Notes under the pieces: generated by a model
Told to the model about the DNA's origin: nothing
What the model saw: the letters and a program-made list of their open reading frames with translations, nothing else
The model's database searches: none
Made by a program: the position numbers and the translations under genes
Shown: one piece after another, positions 26,602 through 35,215 of the stretch
Layout of the letters: each line of letters starts with the position of its first letter
How positions within the stretch are numbered: the stretch's first letter is position 1
Source of the DNA: an uncultured Acetatifactor sp.
Lineage (GTDB): Bacteria; Bacillota; Clostridia; Lachnospirales; Lachnospiraceae
Direction: 5' to 3'
DNA length: 64,000 nucleotides
NCBI GenBank assembly: GCA_910579755.1
Contig: CAJTVB010000018.1
Span: forward strand, 1-64,000

Positions 26602-28260
26602 ATGGAAAAGCATTATCAGAAAATGATTCAGGATACCCAGGATCGAGCGGCTAAATCCCTGCAGATTCAGGTGCTTGATAAGGAGAGTCCCAGATATGGC
26701 GGTTTTGCAGACGAGAACGGCATTGTCCAGGCCAAGTTTTCGATTTACCGGGCGGCTTCCATGACAGCGGTCTATTGCAATCAGGACAGCTGCTATTATC
26801 ATGATGAGAAAATTTTGGAGAGCATTCTGCTGGGACTTTCTTATGTGAGAAGCGTGCAGCATGAAAATGGTCTGTTTGATTATATCACCTGCAATTTCTA
26901 TTCTGCGCCGGATACGGCCTTCTGTCTGAAGAAGCTTCTGCCGGTGTATCAGTATCTGCAGAGGGAAGCGGAAAAAGGCGGTCTGCCTCAGGGAGAAGGA
27001 CAGATTCTTGCGGTGGTGGAGGAAATCGTGAGGGCGGGCGCTTATGGTCTTTTGGAGGGCGGATTTCATACGCCCAACCACCGGTGGGCCATTGCTTCAG
27101 TGCTGATGAGCTGCAGTAGATTATTTGACTGCAAAGAAATGGAGACTGCGGCATATGGCTACCTGAAGGAAGGGATCGACTGCAATGAGGATGGCGAGTT
27201 TGCGGAGAAGTCTGCTGGAAATTACAATCGTATCAACAACGATGCCATGATTATGCTGTCGGAGGCCACCGGAGATGATTCCTATGACCGCAATGCGGTG
27301 AGAAACCTTCATATGATGCTGACCTACTGTGAGCCGGACAGCAGTATTTTTACGGCGAACTCCACCCGCTTTGACAAGGACAGACTGATTTATCCCAAGG
27401 ACTATTACATGGAATTTCTGAAAATGGGACTCAAGTATAATATTCCGGAGTTCCTGCAGATGTGTAATTTCATTTTTGATGTGGTAGAGCGGATACATAT
27501 CACGTCTCCGGATTTCCTGATCTGGTTCATGCTGGAGCCGGCATATCGGAGCCTGGAGATTCAGGGAAGCTATGTGCGGGAGGACTTTCGAAGCTACTAC
27601 CGGGAGTCGGCCATTGCCAGAGGACAGCAGGGACGTTTCACCTACACGGTCATGGGAGGGAAATCCAATTTCTTCTATATTAATAATGGCACCATCAAGC
27701 TGGAGATGAAGGTGGCGGGAAGCTTTTGTGAGCATAGGGCTTTTAAGAGTGAAAAAATGGAGAGGCTTTCCGAAAAGGAATATCATTTGTCCCAGACCAT
27801 GAGGGGATGGTATTATCTCCCCTTTGCCCAGAAGCCTCCCACCAGCGACTGGTGGAGCATGGATAATGCTTCCCGGGAGAAAAAGCTGGGACCGGATATG
27901 AAGATTGATGTGTGGGTGAAGGAGGTTGAAAACGGTGTGGACGTAAGGGTGAAGACCTCCGGCGTGGAGGGGGGCCCCTGGCGGATCGAGCTGGCCTTTT
28001 CGGGAGTGAATTTTTTGACCAGCGAATTTGTGGATATGCCTCTTGGAGGCAGCGAGGTGGTGGTGATGAAGCAGGGCTATGCGGAGGTATCCAATGGCAG
28101 AGACGCCCTGATCGTGGGACCCTGCTTTGGACTGCACCACTTTACCGAGGGCAAGGAGGACAGCGAGGCCAAGACGCCGGGAGCCGCAACACTTTACCTG
28201 ACGGATTATACAGCCTTTGACCATGTGATTGAAATTCGAGATAAAAGAAGTTGTCTGTAA
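26602..28260 (+). CDS. unrecognised protein, probably an alpha/alpha-toroid carbohydrate-active enzyme
   Basis: 552 residues from ATG 26602, which has AAAGGA at good spacing (an upstream ATG at 26584 lacks one). No signal peptide or membrane segment. The first 370 residues are helical with repeated aromatic-rich turns (YVRSVQHENGLFDY, GGFHTPNHRWAIASVLM, NRINNDAMIMLSEATGDDSY), a pattern like toroid-fold lyases and hydrolases. The last 170 residues look like a beta-sandwich (VDVRVKTSGVEGGPWRIELAF). This two-part layout resembles heparinase-like lyases and some glycosidases, but I see no diagnostic motif. Position after GH38 implies a role in the same oligosaccharide pathway. Family not recognised. 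Confidence 0.6.
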   Translation: MEKHYQKMIQDTQDRAAKSLQIQVLDKESPRYGGFADENGIVQAKFSIYRAASMTAVYCNQDSCYYHDEKILESILLGLSYVRSVQHENGLFDYITCNFYSAPDTAFCLKKLLPVYQYLQREAEKGGLPQGEGQILAVVEEIVRAGAYGLLEGGFHTPNHRWAIASVLMSCSRLFDCKEMETAAYGYLKEGIDCNEDGEFAEKSAGNYNRINNDAMIMLSEATGDDSYDRNAVRNLHMMLTYCEPDSSIFTANSTRFDKDRLIYPKDYYMEFLKMGLKYNIPEFLQMCNFIFDVVERIHITSPDFLIWFMLEPAYRSLEIQGSYVREDFRSYYRESAIARGQQGRFTYTVMGGKSNFFYINNGTIKLEMKVAGSFCEHRAFKSEKMERLSEKEYHLSQTMRGWYYLPFAQKPPTSDWWSMDNASREKKLGPDMKIDVWVKEVENGVDVRVKTSGVEGGPWRIELAFSGVNFLTSEFVDMPLGGSEVVVMKQGYAEVSNGRDALIVGPCFGLHHFTEGKEDSEAKTPGAATLYLTDYTAFDHVIEIRDKRSCL

Positions 28261-28337
28261 AACGGATTTCGCCGGTACCCCTTACCTGAAAAAGGCGGGA
28301 TTTGGGCGAGGCCTGGAAAGGGAATGAGGAAATTGGT

Positions 28338-29066
28338 ATGGCAGAAAACGTTGACTGCGTCGGGAACGACAAAATGAAGGAGGACGAGGACCGGGAACTG
28401 GCCAAAAGGTATGTTCCTCACCTGCGATATGACCGTAGGGAGCCGTTTCCGTTGGCTGGAATTGGTTATACAGTGAACCGGAGCCGGGCCAAAAGCCCAT
28501 CCTGCAGGCGCACTCTGGAGCCTCCGGAGCTTGGAGCCGTAATTGAATATGCATTTTACTATGACTTTGATATCCAGCATTTGTATGATCTGGAACACAG
28601 CTTTGTGTATCTGGACGGAGAAGGCAGGATTGTAGGAGTGGAGAGCAGTTTTCATGGGAAGTTTTTGAACAGTATGATCCAGGGAGTGCTGGAATTTGAG
28701 GACTGTCACCCGGTGCTGTACGTTCAGCCGGGAAAGCATGCCTTTTTTCCGGCGCCGGAATATTTCCAGCTGGTGATAGACCGGGACTGGGCCTGCCGGG
28801 AGAAAGCGGGGAAAGACGGTTTTCTCATTGCCCCCATGTTTGAGGGGCGGCTGTTTACCCACCAGGAGAAGGATCGGAGGGTGGAGGCTTATATTCGGGA
28901 ACACTTTGCCTTTACGCCCAGCTGGGAATTTACGGAACGGAGCCCTGACGGAAGAAGCGCCGAAGAGCTTCTGATGCCCTACGGCGAACTGGACCAGATG
29001 ATTGTCCGCCGGCTTTCAACTCTGGGAGACGAGATCAGCGCTGACCGGTTTTGCGAATGTGAGTGA
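28338..29066 (+). CDS. hypothetical protein in the glycan/inositol series
   Basis: 242 residues from ATG 28338 with GAGG upstream. Soluble and without a signal peptide. Recognisable features are YDFDIQHLYDLEHSFVYLD, GRIVGVESSFHG and HPVLYVQPGKHAFFPAPEYF. The phrase layout (polar beta-strands, a conserved-looking PGKHAFF) suggests a beta-rich fold. It lies 77 bases after the 552-residue gene and before the iol promoter, so it is probably the last gene of the glycosidase unit. I do not recognise the family and assign no function. Confidence 0.6.
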   Translation: MAENVDCVGNDKMKEDEDRELAKRYVPHLRYDRREPFPLAGIGYTVNRSRAKSPSCRRTLEPPELGAVIEYAFYYDFDIQHLYDLEHSFVYLDGEGRIVGVESSFHGKFLNSMIQGVLEFEDCHPVLYVQPGKHAFFPAPEYFQLVIDRDWACREKAGKDGFLIAPMFEGRLFTHQEKDRRVEAYIREHFAFTPSWEFTERSPDGRSAEELLMPYGELDQMIVRRLSTLGDEISADRFCECE

Positions 29067-29158
29067 AGAGGCTGTGAATAGTAACGGGCCATACTCCTGC
29101 ATAGAAAAATCCACTTGACACAGGAATAATCTTTATTTCGAAAACCCCCGGAGAATGA

Positions 29159-29221
29159 TATAATGATAGCCGCAAAGGAAAAACAAGCGGTTCCGAAGGA
29201 GACATTTGTTTTTCCTGCGGC
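29159..29221 (+). promoter_or_regulatory. -10 box and long inverted repeat in the iol leader
   Basis: TATAAT at 29159-29164 is directly followed by a long imperfect inverted repeat: gccgcaaaggaaaaacaa (29169-29186) with ttgtttttcctgcggc (29206-29221), 16 pairs and a two-base bulge. It would lie at the start of the transcript, about 75 bases ahead of iolC. It could be an operator for an unlinked regulator or an RNA hairpin. A TTGACA at 29115 is too far from this -10 (38 bases) to pair with it. Confidence 0.5.
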
Positions 29222-29295
29222 CCAAGAAGGGGAAAAGCCCGTGAAAGGGAAACCGCGAGGAATTGCGAAGTACTATATAAGAGAGGAGTGAGAGC

Positions 29296-30312
29296 ATGCA
29301 ATACATTTCATTTGACCCGGCCAGGGAATATGATCTGATTCTTTTGGGCAGAGTGGCTATTGACTTCAATCCGGTGGATTTGAACCGTCCATTGGAGGAA
29401 AGCAGTAATTTTAACAAATATCTGGGAGGATCTCCGGCCAATATAGCGGTGGGCATGGCCAGGCTGGGAAAAAAGGTAGGATTTATAGCCAGAGTTTCCG
29501 ACGATCAATTCGGAGATTATGTGACGCACTACTTTAATAAGGAAGGAATTGATACAAGTCACATCTCCAGATGCCGGAACGGAGAGAATCTGGGACTCAC
29601 TTTTACGGAAATTTTGAGCCCGTCACAGAGCCGGATACTCATGTACCGGGACGGCGTAGCAGATCTGATGCTGGAGCCGGAGGATGTGGATGAGGATTAC
29701 ATCAAAAAAGCGAAAGCACTGTTGATTTCGGGAACCGCCCTGGCGGCCAGTCCTTCCAGAGAGGCGGCGCTGAAGGCTCTGATGCTGGCTAAAAAGAACA
29801 ATACAGTAGTGATTTTTGATATAGATTACAGGGAATATACCTGGAAAAACAAGGATGAAATATCTGTTTACTATTCTATGGTGGCGAAAGAGAGCGACCT
29901 GATTCTGGGATCCCGTGAGGAATTTGACCTGACGGAGCGGATCATGGGAGTCTGCGCCGACGATAACGAAAGCGCAAAAAGGTGGCAGTCCTACGGCTGC
30001 AAGATTGTGGTGATTAAGCATGGGAAGGAAGGATCCACTGCCTACACCTGTGACGGAAACCATTATGCAGTGAAGCCCTTTCCAACCAATGCCATGAAGG
30101 GCTTCGGCGGCGGCGACGGTTATGCTTCTTCCTTTATACGGGCGCTGATCGATGGCTGCAGTGTGCCTCAGGCGCTGGAATACGGTTCCGCTTCCGCATC
30201 CATGCTGATTTCCGCCCACAGCTGCTCTGCGGCTATGCCCACGCTTCAGGAGGTGGAGCAGTTTATTCGGGAAGAAAAGGAAAAGTACGGCGAGATGGTA
30301 GCCCTGCAGTGA
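29296..30312 (+). CDS. iolC: 5-dehydro-2-deoxygluconokinase (IolC), PfkB family
   Basis: 338 residues. PfkB signature 1 (YLGGSPANIAVGMARLGKKVGFI near 48) and the catalytic C-terminal motif (KGFGGGDGYASSFIRALIDG near 270, with GGGD instead of the more common GAGD) are present. IolC phosphorylates 2-deoxy-5-keto-gluconate in myo-inositol breakdown. The ATG follows GAGAGGAG. It is the first gene of a run iolC-B-D-E-G, and this company makes the assignment much firmer than the PfkB motif alone. Confidence 0.92.
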   Translation: MQYISFDPAREYDLILLGRVAIDFNPVDLNRPLEESSNFNKYLGGSPANIAVGMARLGKKVGFIARVSDDQFGDYVTHYFNKEGIDTSHISRCRNGENLGLTFTEILSPSQSRILMYRDGVADLMLEPEDVDEDYIKKAKALLISGTALAASPSREAALKALMLAKKNNTVVIFDIDYREYTWKNKDEISVYYSMVAKESDLILGSREEFDLTERIMGVCADDNESAKRWQSYGCKIVVIKHGKEGSTAYTCDGNHYAVKPFPTNAMKGFGGGDGYASSFIRALIDGCSVPQALEYGSASASMLISAHSCSAAMPTLQEVEQFIREEKEKYGEMVALQ

Positions 30313-30436
30313 TGAAGAACGCAGTTGCATAAAAAGCATCTGTGCAGGAAGTGTGCAGACGTCTTGTGGAGCATCCACAGCAAAATTAAGGATGTAATAT
30401 GGAGAACTATAATATAAGGAAGGAAGTGAAAAAGAC

Positions 30437-31204
30437 ATGTACGAGAATCCGGAATTTAATGAGAAAGGGGAGAAGATTCTCTGCCAGGAAAACGGCAAAA
30501 ACAGCCATATGCTGATGGATGTCAGGGTGCAGAGACTGGCCCGGGGAGAGAGCGTGCGTCTGTTGGAGCCGGGGAAGGAGACAGCGGTGATGCTGCTGGC
30601 AGGAAAGGTGGAGTTTGCATTTGAAGGAAAACGGGAGCAGGCGTCCCGGCGCAGTGTTTTTCAGGATAAGCCCTATTGCCTGCACTGCTGCCGGGGAAAG
30701 GAAATCATTGTAAAGGCGCTGGAAGACAGCAGACTGCTGATTCAGCAGACCACCAACCCGGGAACCTTTGAATCTGTTTTTTATACCCCCGAAATGTGTA
30801 CCCTCCAGGAATTTGGAAAGGAGCAGTGGGACGGGACTGCCCACAGACAGGTGCTTACGGTGTTTGACTATGAAAATGCGCCTTATTCCAACATGGTGAT
30901 GGGAGAAGTGTTTCATAAACCGGGGTGCTGGTCCAGCTATCCGCCCCATTATCACCCTCAGCCGGAGTTGTATTATTACGAGTTCGACAAACCTCAGGGC
31001 TTTGGGATCGGCTTTGACGGAGAGGAATGTTATAAGGTGGGAGACCAGGGCTGTCTGGCGATTACTCCCATGAACGCTCATCAGCAGGCGGCGGCGCCGG
31101 GATATCATATGTATTATGCCTGGCTGATCCGACACCTGGAGGGAGACCCCTGGAGAAAGACCAGAATTGATGTGCCGGAGCACAGCTGGCTCATGAAGCT
31201 GTAA
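30437..31204 (+). CDS. iolB: 5-deoxy-glucuronate isomerase (IolB)
   Basis: 255 residues of the KduI/IolB cupin family. The metal-binding run is PPHYHPQPELYYYEF (near 175), with a later His in PMNAHQQAAAPGYHMYYAW (near 218). It converts 5-deoxy-glucuronate to 2-deoxy-5-keto-gluconate, the substrate of IolC. GGAAGG lies upstream of ATG 30437. It lies 124 bases after iolC and 74 before iolD. Confidence 0.93.
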   Translation: MYENPEFNEKGEKILCQENGKNSHMLMDVRVQRLARGESVRLLEPGKETAVMLLAGKVEFAFEGKREQASRRSVFQDKPYCLHCCRGKEIIVKALEDSRLLIQQTTNPGTFESVFYTPEMCTLQEFGKEQWDGTAHRQVLTVFDYENAPYSNMVMGEVFHKPGCWSSYPPHYHPQPELYYYEFDKPQGFGIGFDGEECYKVGDQGCLAITPMNAHQQAAAPGYHMYYAWLIRHLEGDPWRKTRIDVPEHSWLMKL

Positions 31205-31278
31205 AGAATAAAGCTGCCGGAAACAAACGACAAAACCATAAAACAAACACCATAAAACCACAGAAAGGCGGAACAAAA

Positions 31279-33198
31279 ATGGCGTATATGACAACTGCTC
31301 AGGCGCTGGTACGTTTTCTGGATAACCAGTATGTGTCCTTTGACGGGCAGGAAAACAAGTTTGTGGAGGGAATCTTCACCATATTCGGCCACGGTATCGT
31401 GTGCGGTCTGGGGGAGGCCCTGGATAACGGCCGGGGAGGCCTGCGGGTCTACCAGGGAAAAAATGAGCAGGGAATGGCCCATGTGGCCGCATCGTTTGCC
31501 AAACAGAATAATCGGAGAAGGATCATTGCCTGTTCCTCGTCCATCGGTCCGGGGGCGGCCAACATGATCACAGCGGCGGCAACGGCCACAGTGAACCATG
31601 TGCCCTTGCTGCTTCTGCCTGCGGATACCTTTTCCACCAGACAGCCGGATCCGGTATTGCAGCAATTTGAGCAGGTAGATTCCCTGTCGTTGACAACCAA
31701 TGACGCTTACCGGGCGGTGTGCCGGTATTGGGACCGGGTGGCCAGGCCGGAACAGCTGATGTCCGCTATGATCAACGCCATGCGTGTGCTGACGGATACG
31801 GCTGAGACGGGGGCGGTATGCATCAGCCTTCCTCAGGATGTGGAAGGGGAATGCTACGATTTCCCGGAGGAATTTTTCAAAAAAAGAGTGCATCGTATTA
31901 CCCGGATCGTTCCTGCGCCGGAGGAACTGGAGGAAGCGGCACAGGTTCTGCTGGAGGCAAAGAGGCCGCTGGTAATCTGCGGCGGTGGCGTCCGGTATTC
32001 CGAAGCGGGGGAGGCTCTGGAGGAATTCTGTGAAAGATTCGGTATTCCCTTTGCGGAAACCCAGAGCGGAAAGACGGCCTGCCTGTCCTCACACCCCTGG
32101 AACCTGGGAGGAGTGGGCGTCACAGGCAACAGCGCCGCCAATGATATTGCTCAGAAGGCAGACGTAATTTTGGGAATCGGGACACGGTTTTCTGATTTCA
32201 CTTCCGCATCCAAGTCTTTATTCGGCAGGGATGCCAGGGTAGTGACTGTGAATACCTCCCGTTTTGACGCCTATAAGCTGGGAGCGGTAAAGGTGGTGGC
32301 AGATGCAAAGCTTGCCATCCATGGTCTGGGTGCTATCCTGGGGGAGAAGGGATACCGCTCCGGTTATGTTCATGAGGTGAAGGCTGCCAAAGCGGGATGG
32401 GAGGAGGAGATGGAATTCCTTTCCTCCTACAGCTGGGGAGATGATTTCAAGCCGCTGATCAAGGCAGGTGATCCCAGTACCATACCGGAATTTCGGCTGA
32501 TGACCGGCAGTAATCTGACCCAGACGGCGGTGGTGGCTAAAATCCGGAAGCTGATTCCGGAGGATGCCATCTGCGTGGGAGCCGCCGGATCTCTGCCCGG
32601 AGATTTGCAGCGGATGTGGACCTCCGACTGCAGATATTCTTACAACATGGAGTACGGCTATTCCTGTATGGGCTATGAGATTGCCGGGGCGCTGGGCTCC
32701 AAGCTGGCGGAGCCCGAGAGAGAGGTATATGCCATGTGCGGGGACGGCAGTTATCTGATGCTGCACTCGGAGCTGGTCACTTCCCTGCAGGAAAACAAAA
32801 AGATCAATGTACTGCTTTTTGACAACAGCGGATTTGGATGCATCAATAATCTGGAAATGTCCAACGGTGTAGGCAATCTTGCCACAGAATTCCGTTATCG
32901 GGATCGGGCAGGGGATCTGCTGGGCGGATTGATTCCCATCGACTTTGCGGCCTGCGCGGCAGGGTACGGTGTAAAAACCTATCGGGTTACAAACATGGAA
33001 GAGCTGGAAGAGGCTCTGGAGGATTCTAAAAAGCAGACGGTTTCCACCCTGATTGATATCAAGGTGCTGCCTAAGACCATGACCGACGGGTATGGGGCCT
33101 GGTGGCATGTGGGAGTGGCACAGACCTCCAAAAACGAAAAGGTGCGCAGCGCCGGCGAAAATATGCAGAAAAATTTGGAGAAGGCGAGGAAATATTGA
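31279..33198 (+). CDS. iolD: 3D-(3,5/4)-trihydroxycyclohexane-1,2-dione hydrolase (IolD)
   Basis: 639 residues of the thiamine-diphosphate enzyme family. An N-terminal pyrimidine-binding part (FGHGIVCGLGEAL, YQGKNEQGMAHVAASFAK) is followed by a central domain and the C-terminal diphosphate-binding motif MCGDGSYLMLHSEL through LLFDNSGFGCINN. It opens the inositol ring product to 5-deoxy-glucuronate. Length is normal. Its TGA overlaps the iolE ATG by one base, showing tight translational coupling. Confidence 0.94.
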   Translation: MAYMTTAQALVRFLDNQYVSFDGQENKFVEGIFTIFGHGIVCGLGEALDNGRGGLRVYQGKNEQGMAHVAASFAKQNNRRRIIACSSSIGPGAANMITAAATATVNHVPLLLLPADTFSTRQPDPVLQQFEQVDSLSLTTNDAYRAVCRYWDRVARPEQLMSAMINAMRVLTDTAETGAVCISLPQDVEGECYDFPEEFFKKRVHRITRIVPAPEELEEAAQVLLEAKRPLVICGGGVRYSEAGEALEEFCERFGIPFAETQSGKTACLSSHPWNLGGVGVTGNSAANDIAQKADVILGIGTRFSDFTSASKSLFGRDARVVTVNTSRFDAYKLGAVKVVADAKLAIHGLGAILGEKGYRSGYVHEVKAAKAGWEEEMEFLSSYSWGDDFKPLIKAGDPSTIPEFRLMTGSNLTQTAVVAKIRKLIPEDAICVGAAGSLPGDLQRMWTSDCRYSYNMEYGYSCMGYEIAGALGSKLAEPEREVYAMCGDGSYLMLHSELVTSLQENKKINVLLFDNSGFGCINNLEMSNGVGNLATEFRYRDRAGDLLGGLIPIDFAACAAGYGVKTYRVTNMEELEEALEDSKKQTVSTLIDIKVLPKTMTDGYGAWWHVGVAQTSKNEKVRSAGENMQKNLEKARKY

Positions 33199-34091
33199 TG
33201 TTAAGCAAAGAAAAGGTACATTTGGGGATTGCCCCCATCGCATGGACAAACGACGATATGCCGGACCTGGGGGCGGAAAATACCTTCGAGCAGTGTGTCT
33301 CGGAGATGGCGCTGGCGGGCTTTACCGGCTGCGAGGTGGGAAATAAGTATCCGAAAGATCCGGCAGTGCTGAAAAAGGCGTTGGAGCTGAGAGGAATGCA
33401 GGTGTGTAATGCCTGGTACTCCACCTTTCTGACCACGGCCCCTTACGAAGAGACGGAGAAGGGCTTTGTGGAGCATATTACCTTCCTGAAGGAGATGGGG
33501 GCTAAGGTAGTGGGAGTATCCGAGCAGGGTCATTCCATACAGGGGACGGACCGCTCCATCTTCCGGGATAAATATGTGATGGACGACAGCGAGTGGGAGC
33601 TGCTGTGCACAGGACTTAACAGATTGGGCCGTATAGCAAAAGATATGGGCATCGCACTTACCTTCCATCACCATATGGGAACCGTGGTGCAGACCGCGGC
33701 GGAGATTGACAGAATGATGGAGAATACGGATCCGGAGCTGGTAGGTCTTTTGTTTGACAGCGGACATCTGGCATACTGCGGAGAAGATTACCTGGCCGTG
33801 CTGAAAAAATATGCGGATCGGACCAGACATGTGCATCTGAAGGACATTCGCCCGGAGATTGTGGCAAAAGTGAAGGCAGAGAATTTAAGCTTCCTTCAGG
33901 GAGTGCGCATGGGAACCTTTACGGTACCCGGCGACGGAAGCCTGGATTTCGGACCGATCTTTGACGTGTTGGCAGACAGCGGATACGAAGGGTATGTGCT
34001 GGTGGAGGCGGAACAGGATCCGGCGGTGGCCAATCCTCTGGAGTACGCCATCAAAGCCAGAGGATATATCGCGGAAAAGGCCGGATTGTAA
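33198..34091 (+). CDS. iolE: myo-inosose-2 dehydratase (IolE)
   Basis: 297 residues of the xylose-isomerase-like TIM-barrel family. Visible metal-site neighbourhoods are TFHHHMGTVVQT (near 155), LLFDSGHLAYCG (near 185), RHVHLKDIR (near 210) and GYVLVEAEQDP (near 267). It dehydrates 2-keto-myo-inositol. I chose ATG 33198, which overlaps the iolD stop (TGATG); the frame is open further upstream only inside iolD. Confidence 0.93.
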   Translation: MLSKEKVHLGIAPIAWTNDDMPDLGAENTFEQCVSEMALAGFTGCEVGNKYPKDPAVLKKALELRGMQVCNAWYSTFLTTAPYEETEKGFVEHITFLKEMGAKVVGVSEQGHSIQGTDRSIFRDKYVMDDSEWELLCTGLNRLGRIAKDMGIALTFHHHMGTVVQTAAEIDRMMENTDPELVGLLFDSGHLAYCGEDYLAVLKKYADRTRHVHLKDIRPEIVAKVKAENLSFLQGVRMGTFTVPGDGSLDFGPIFDVLADSGYEGYVLVEAEQDPAVANPLEYAIKARGYIAEKAGL

Positions 34092-34177
34092 GGAATCTTC
34101 CGAAGCGTCTGACGTAAACAGCAAGACGAAGACACCAGTCGGAAAAGAAAACCAAATCAGAGAAAGGACAAAACATT

Positions 34178-35194
34178 ATGATCAACATTGGTATTATCGG
34201 AATGGGGCGTATCGGAAAGGTACATTTACAGTCTATCACCTATCATGTGAAAAACGCCTGTGTGCTGGCGGTGGCAGACCCCTTTATGAACAGTGAAACG
34301 GAAGATTTTGCCCGGAGTCTGGGGGTGAAGAAGATCTATAAGGATTACAAGGAGATTCTTGCGGATCCGGAGATCGGCGCTGTCCTTGTGTGTTCATCCA
34401 CCGACACCCACGCGGCAATATCCATCGAGGCAATTGAGGCGGGAAAGCATGTGTTCTGTGAGAAGCCTGTGGATCATGCCGTTGAAAAAATCAAGGCTGT
34501 GGAGGAGGCTCTGGCCGCCCATCCCCAGTGCCGGTTCCAGGTAGGATTTAACCGTCGTTTTGACCATAACTTTGCGGCAGTGAGAAAGGCTTATGATGAA
34601 GGAAGGATCGGAGAGGCTCATGTGCTGAAGATTACCTCCAGAGACCCGGAGCCTCCTAATCCCGCTTATATCAAGGTATCCGGCGGCATGTTCCTGGATA
34701 TGACCATTCATGATTTTGATATGGCCTGCTTTTTGACCAACAGCGATGTGGAGGAAATTTACGTACAGTCCGCAGTGCTGGTAGACCCTGCCATCGGCGA
34801 ACAGGGAGATGTGGATACGGCTATTATTACCATGAAAATGACCAACGGCGCATTGGCGGTGATCGACAACTCCAGACGTGCGGCCTACGGCTATGATCAG
34901 CGGGCGGAGTTGTTCGGCTCCAAGGGAATGGCGGCCACATCCAACGATACCCTGTCTACAGTGGTGGTTTCCAACGCAGAGGGAGTCACAGGGGAAAAAC
35001 CGCTATTCTTCTTCCTGGAGAGATATATGGAGTCCTTCTCGGAGGAGATGCGGCAGTTTGTAGATGCCTGTGAAAGCGGCGGCCAGGTTCCCGTGGGCAT
35101 TCATGCGGGAATGCAGGCAGTGAAGATCGGTCTGGCCGCGAAAAAATCCGTGGAAGAGCACCGGCCGGTGAAGCTTTCCGAGATGGATGCCTGA
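34178..35194 (+). CDS. iolG: myo-inositol 2-dehydrogenase (IolG)
   Basis: 338 residues of the Gfo/Idh/MocA family. An N-terminal nucleotide-binding motif (IGIIGMGRIGKVHLQ) is followed by the family EKPVDHAV motif (near 96) and a catalytic region with GGMFLDMTIHDFDMACF (near 168-184) containing the Asp and His. It oxidises myo-inositol to 2-keto-myo-inositol, the first step. GAAAGGA precedes ATG 34178. With iolE, D, B and C it completes the route to phosphorylated deoxyketogluconate. Confidence 0.92.
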   Translation: MINIGIIGMGRIGKVHLQSITYHVKNACVLAVADPFMNSETEDFARSLGVKKIYKDYKEILADPEIGAVLVCSSTDTHAAISIEAIEAGKHVFCEKPVDHAVEKIKAVEEALAAHPQCRFQVGFNRRFDHNFAAVRKAYDEGRIGEAHVLKITSRDPEPPNPAYIKVSGGMFLDMTIHDFDMACFLTNSDVEEIYVQSAVLVDPAIGEQGDVDTAIITMKMTNGALAVIDNSRRAAYGYDQRAELFGSKGMAATSNDTLSTVVVSNAEGVTGEKPLFFFLERYMESFSEEMRQFVDACESGGQVPVGIHAGMQAVKIGLAAKKSVEEHRPVKLSEMDA

Positions 35195-35215
35195 AGCAGG
35201 CAGAAAGGGACAGCT

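Noticed and set aside
29115..29164. TTGACA and TATAAT as one promoter for iolC
   Set aside because: They are 38 bases apart, more than twice the normal spacing.
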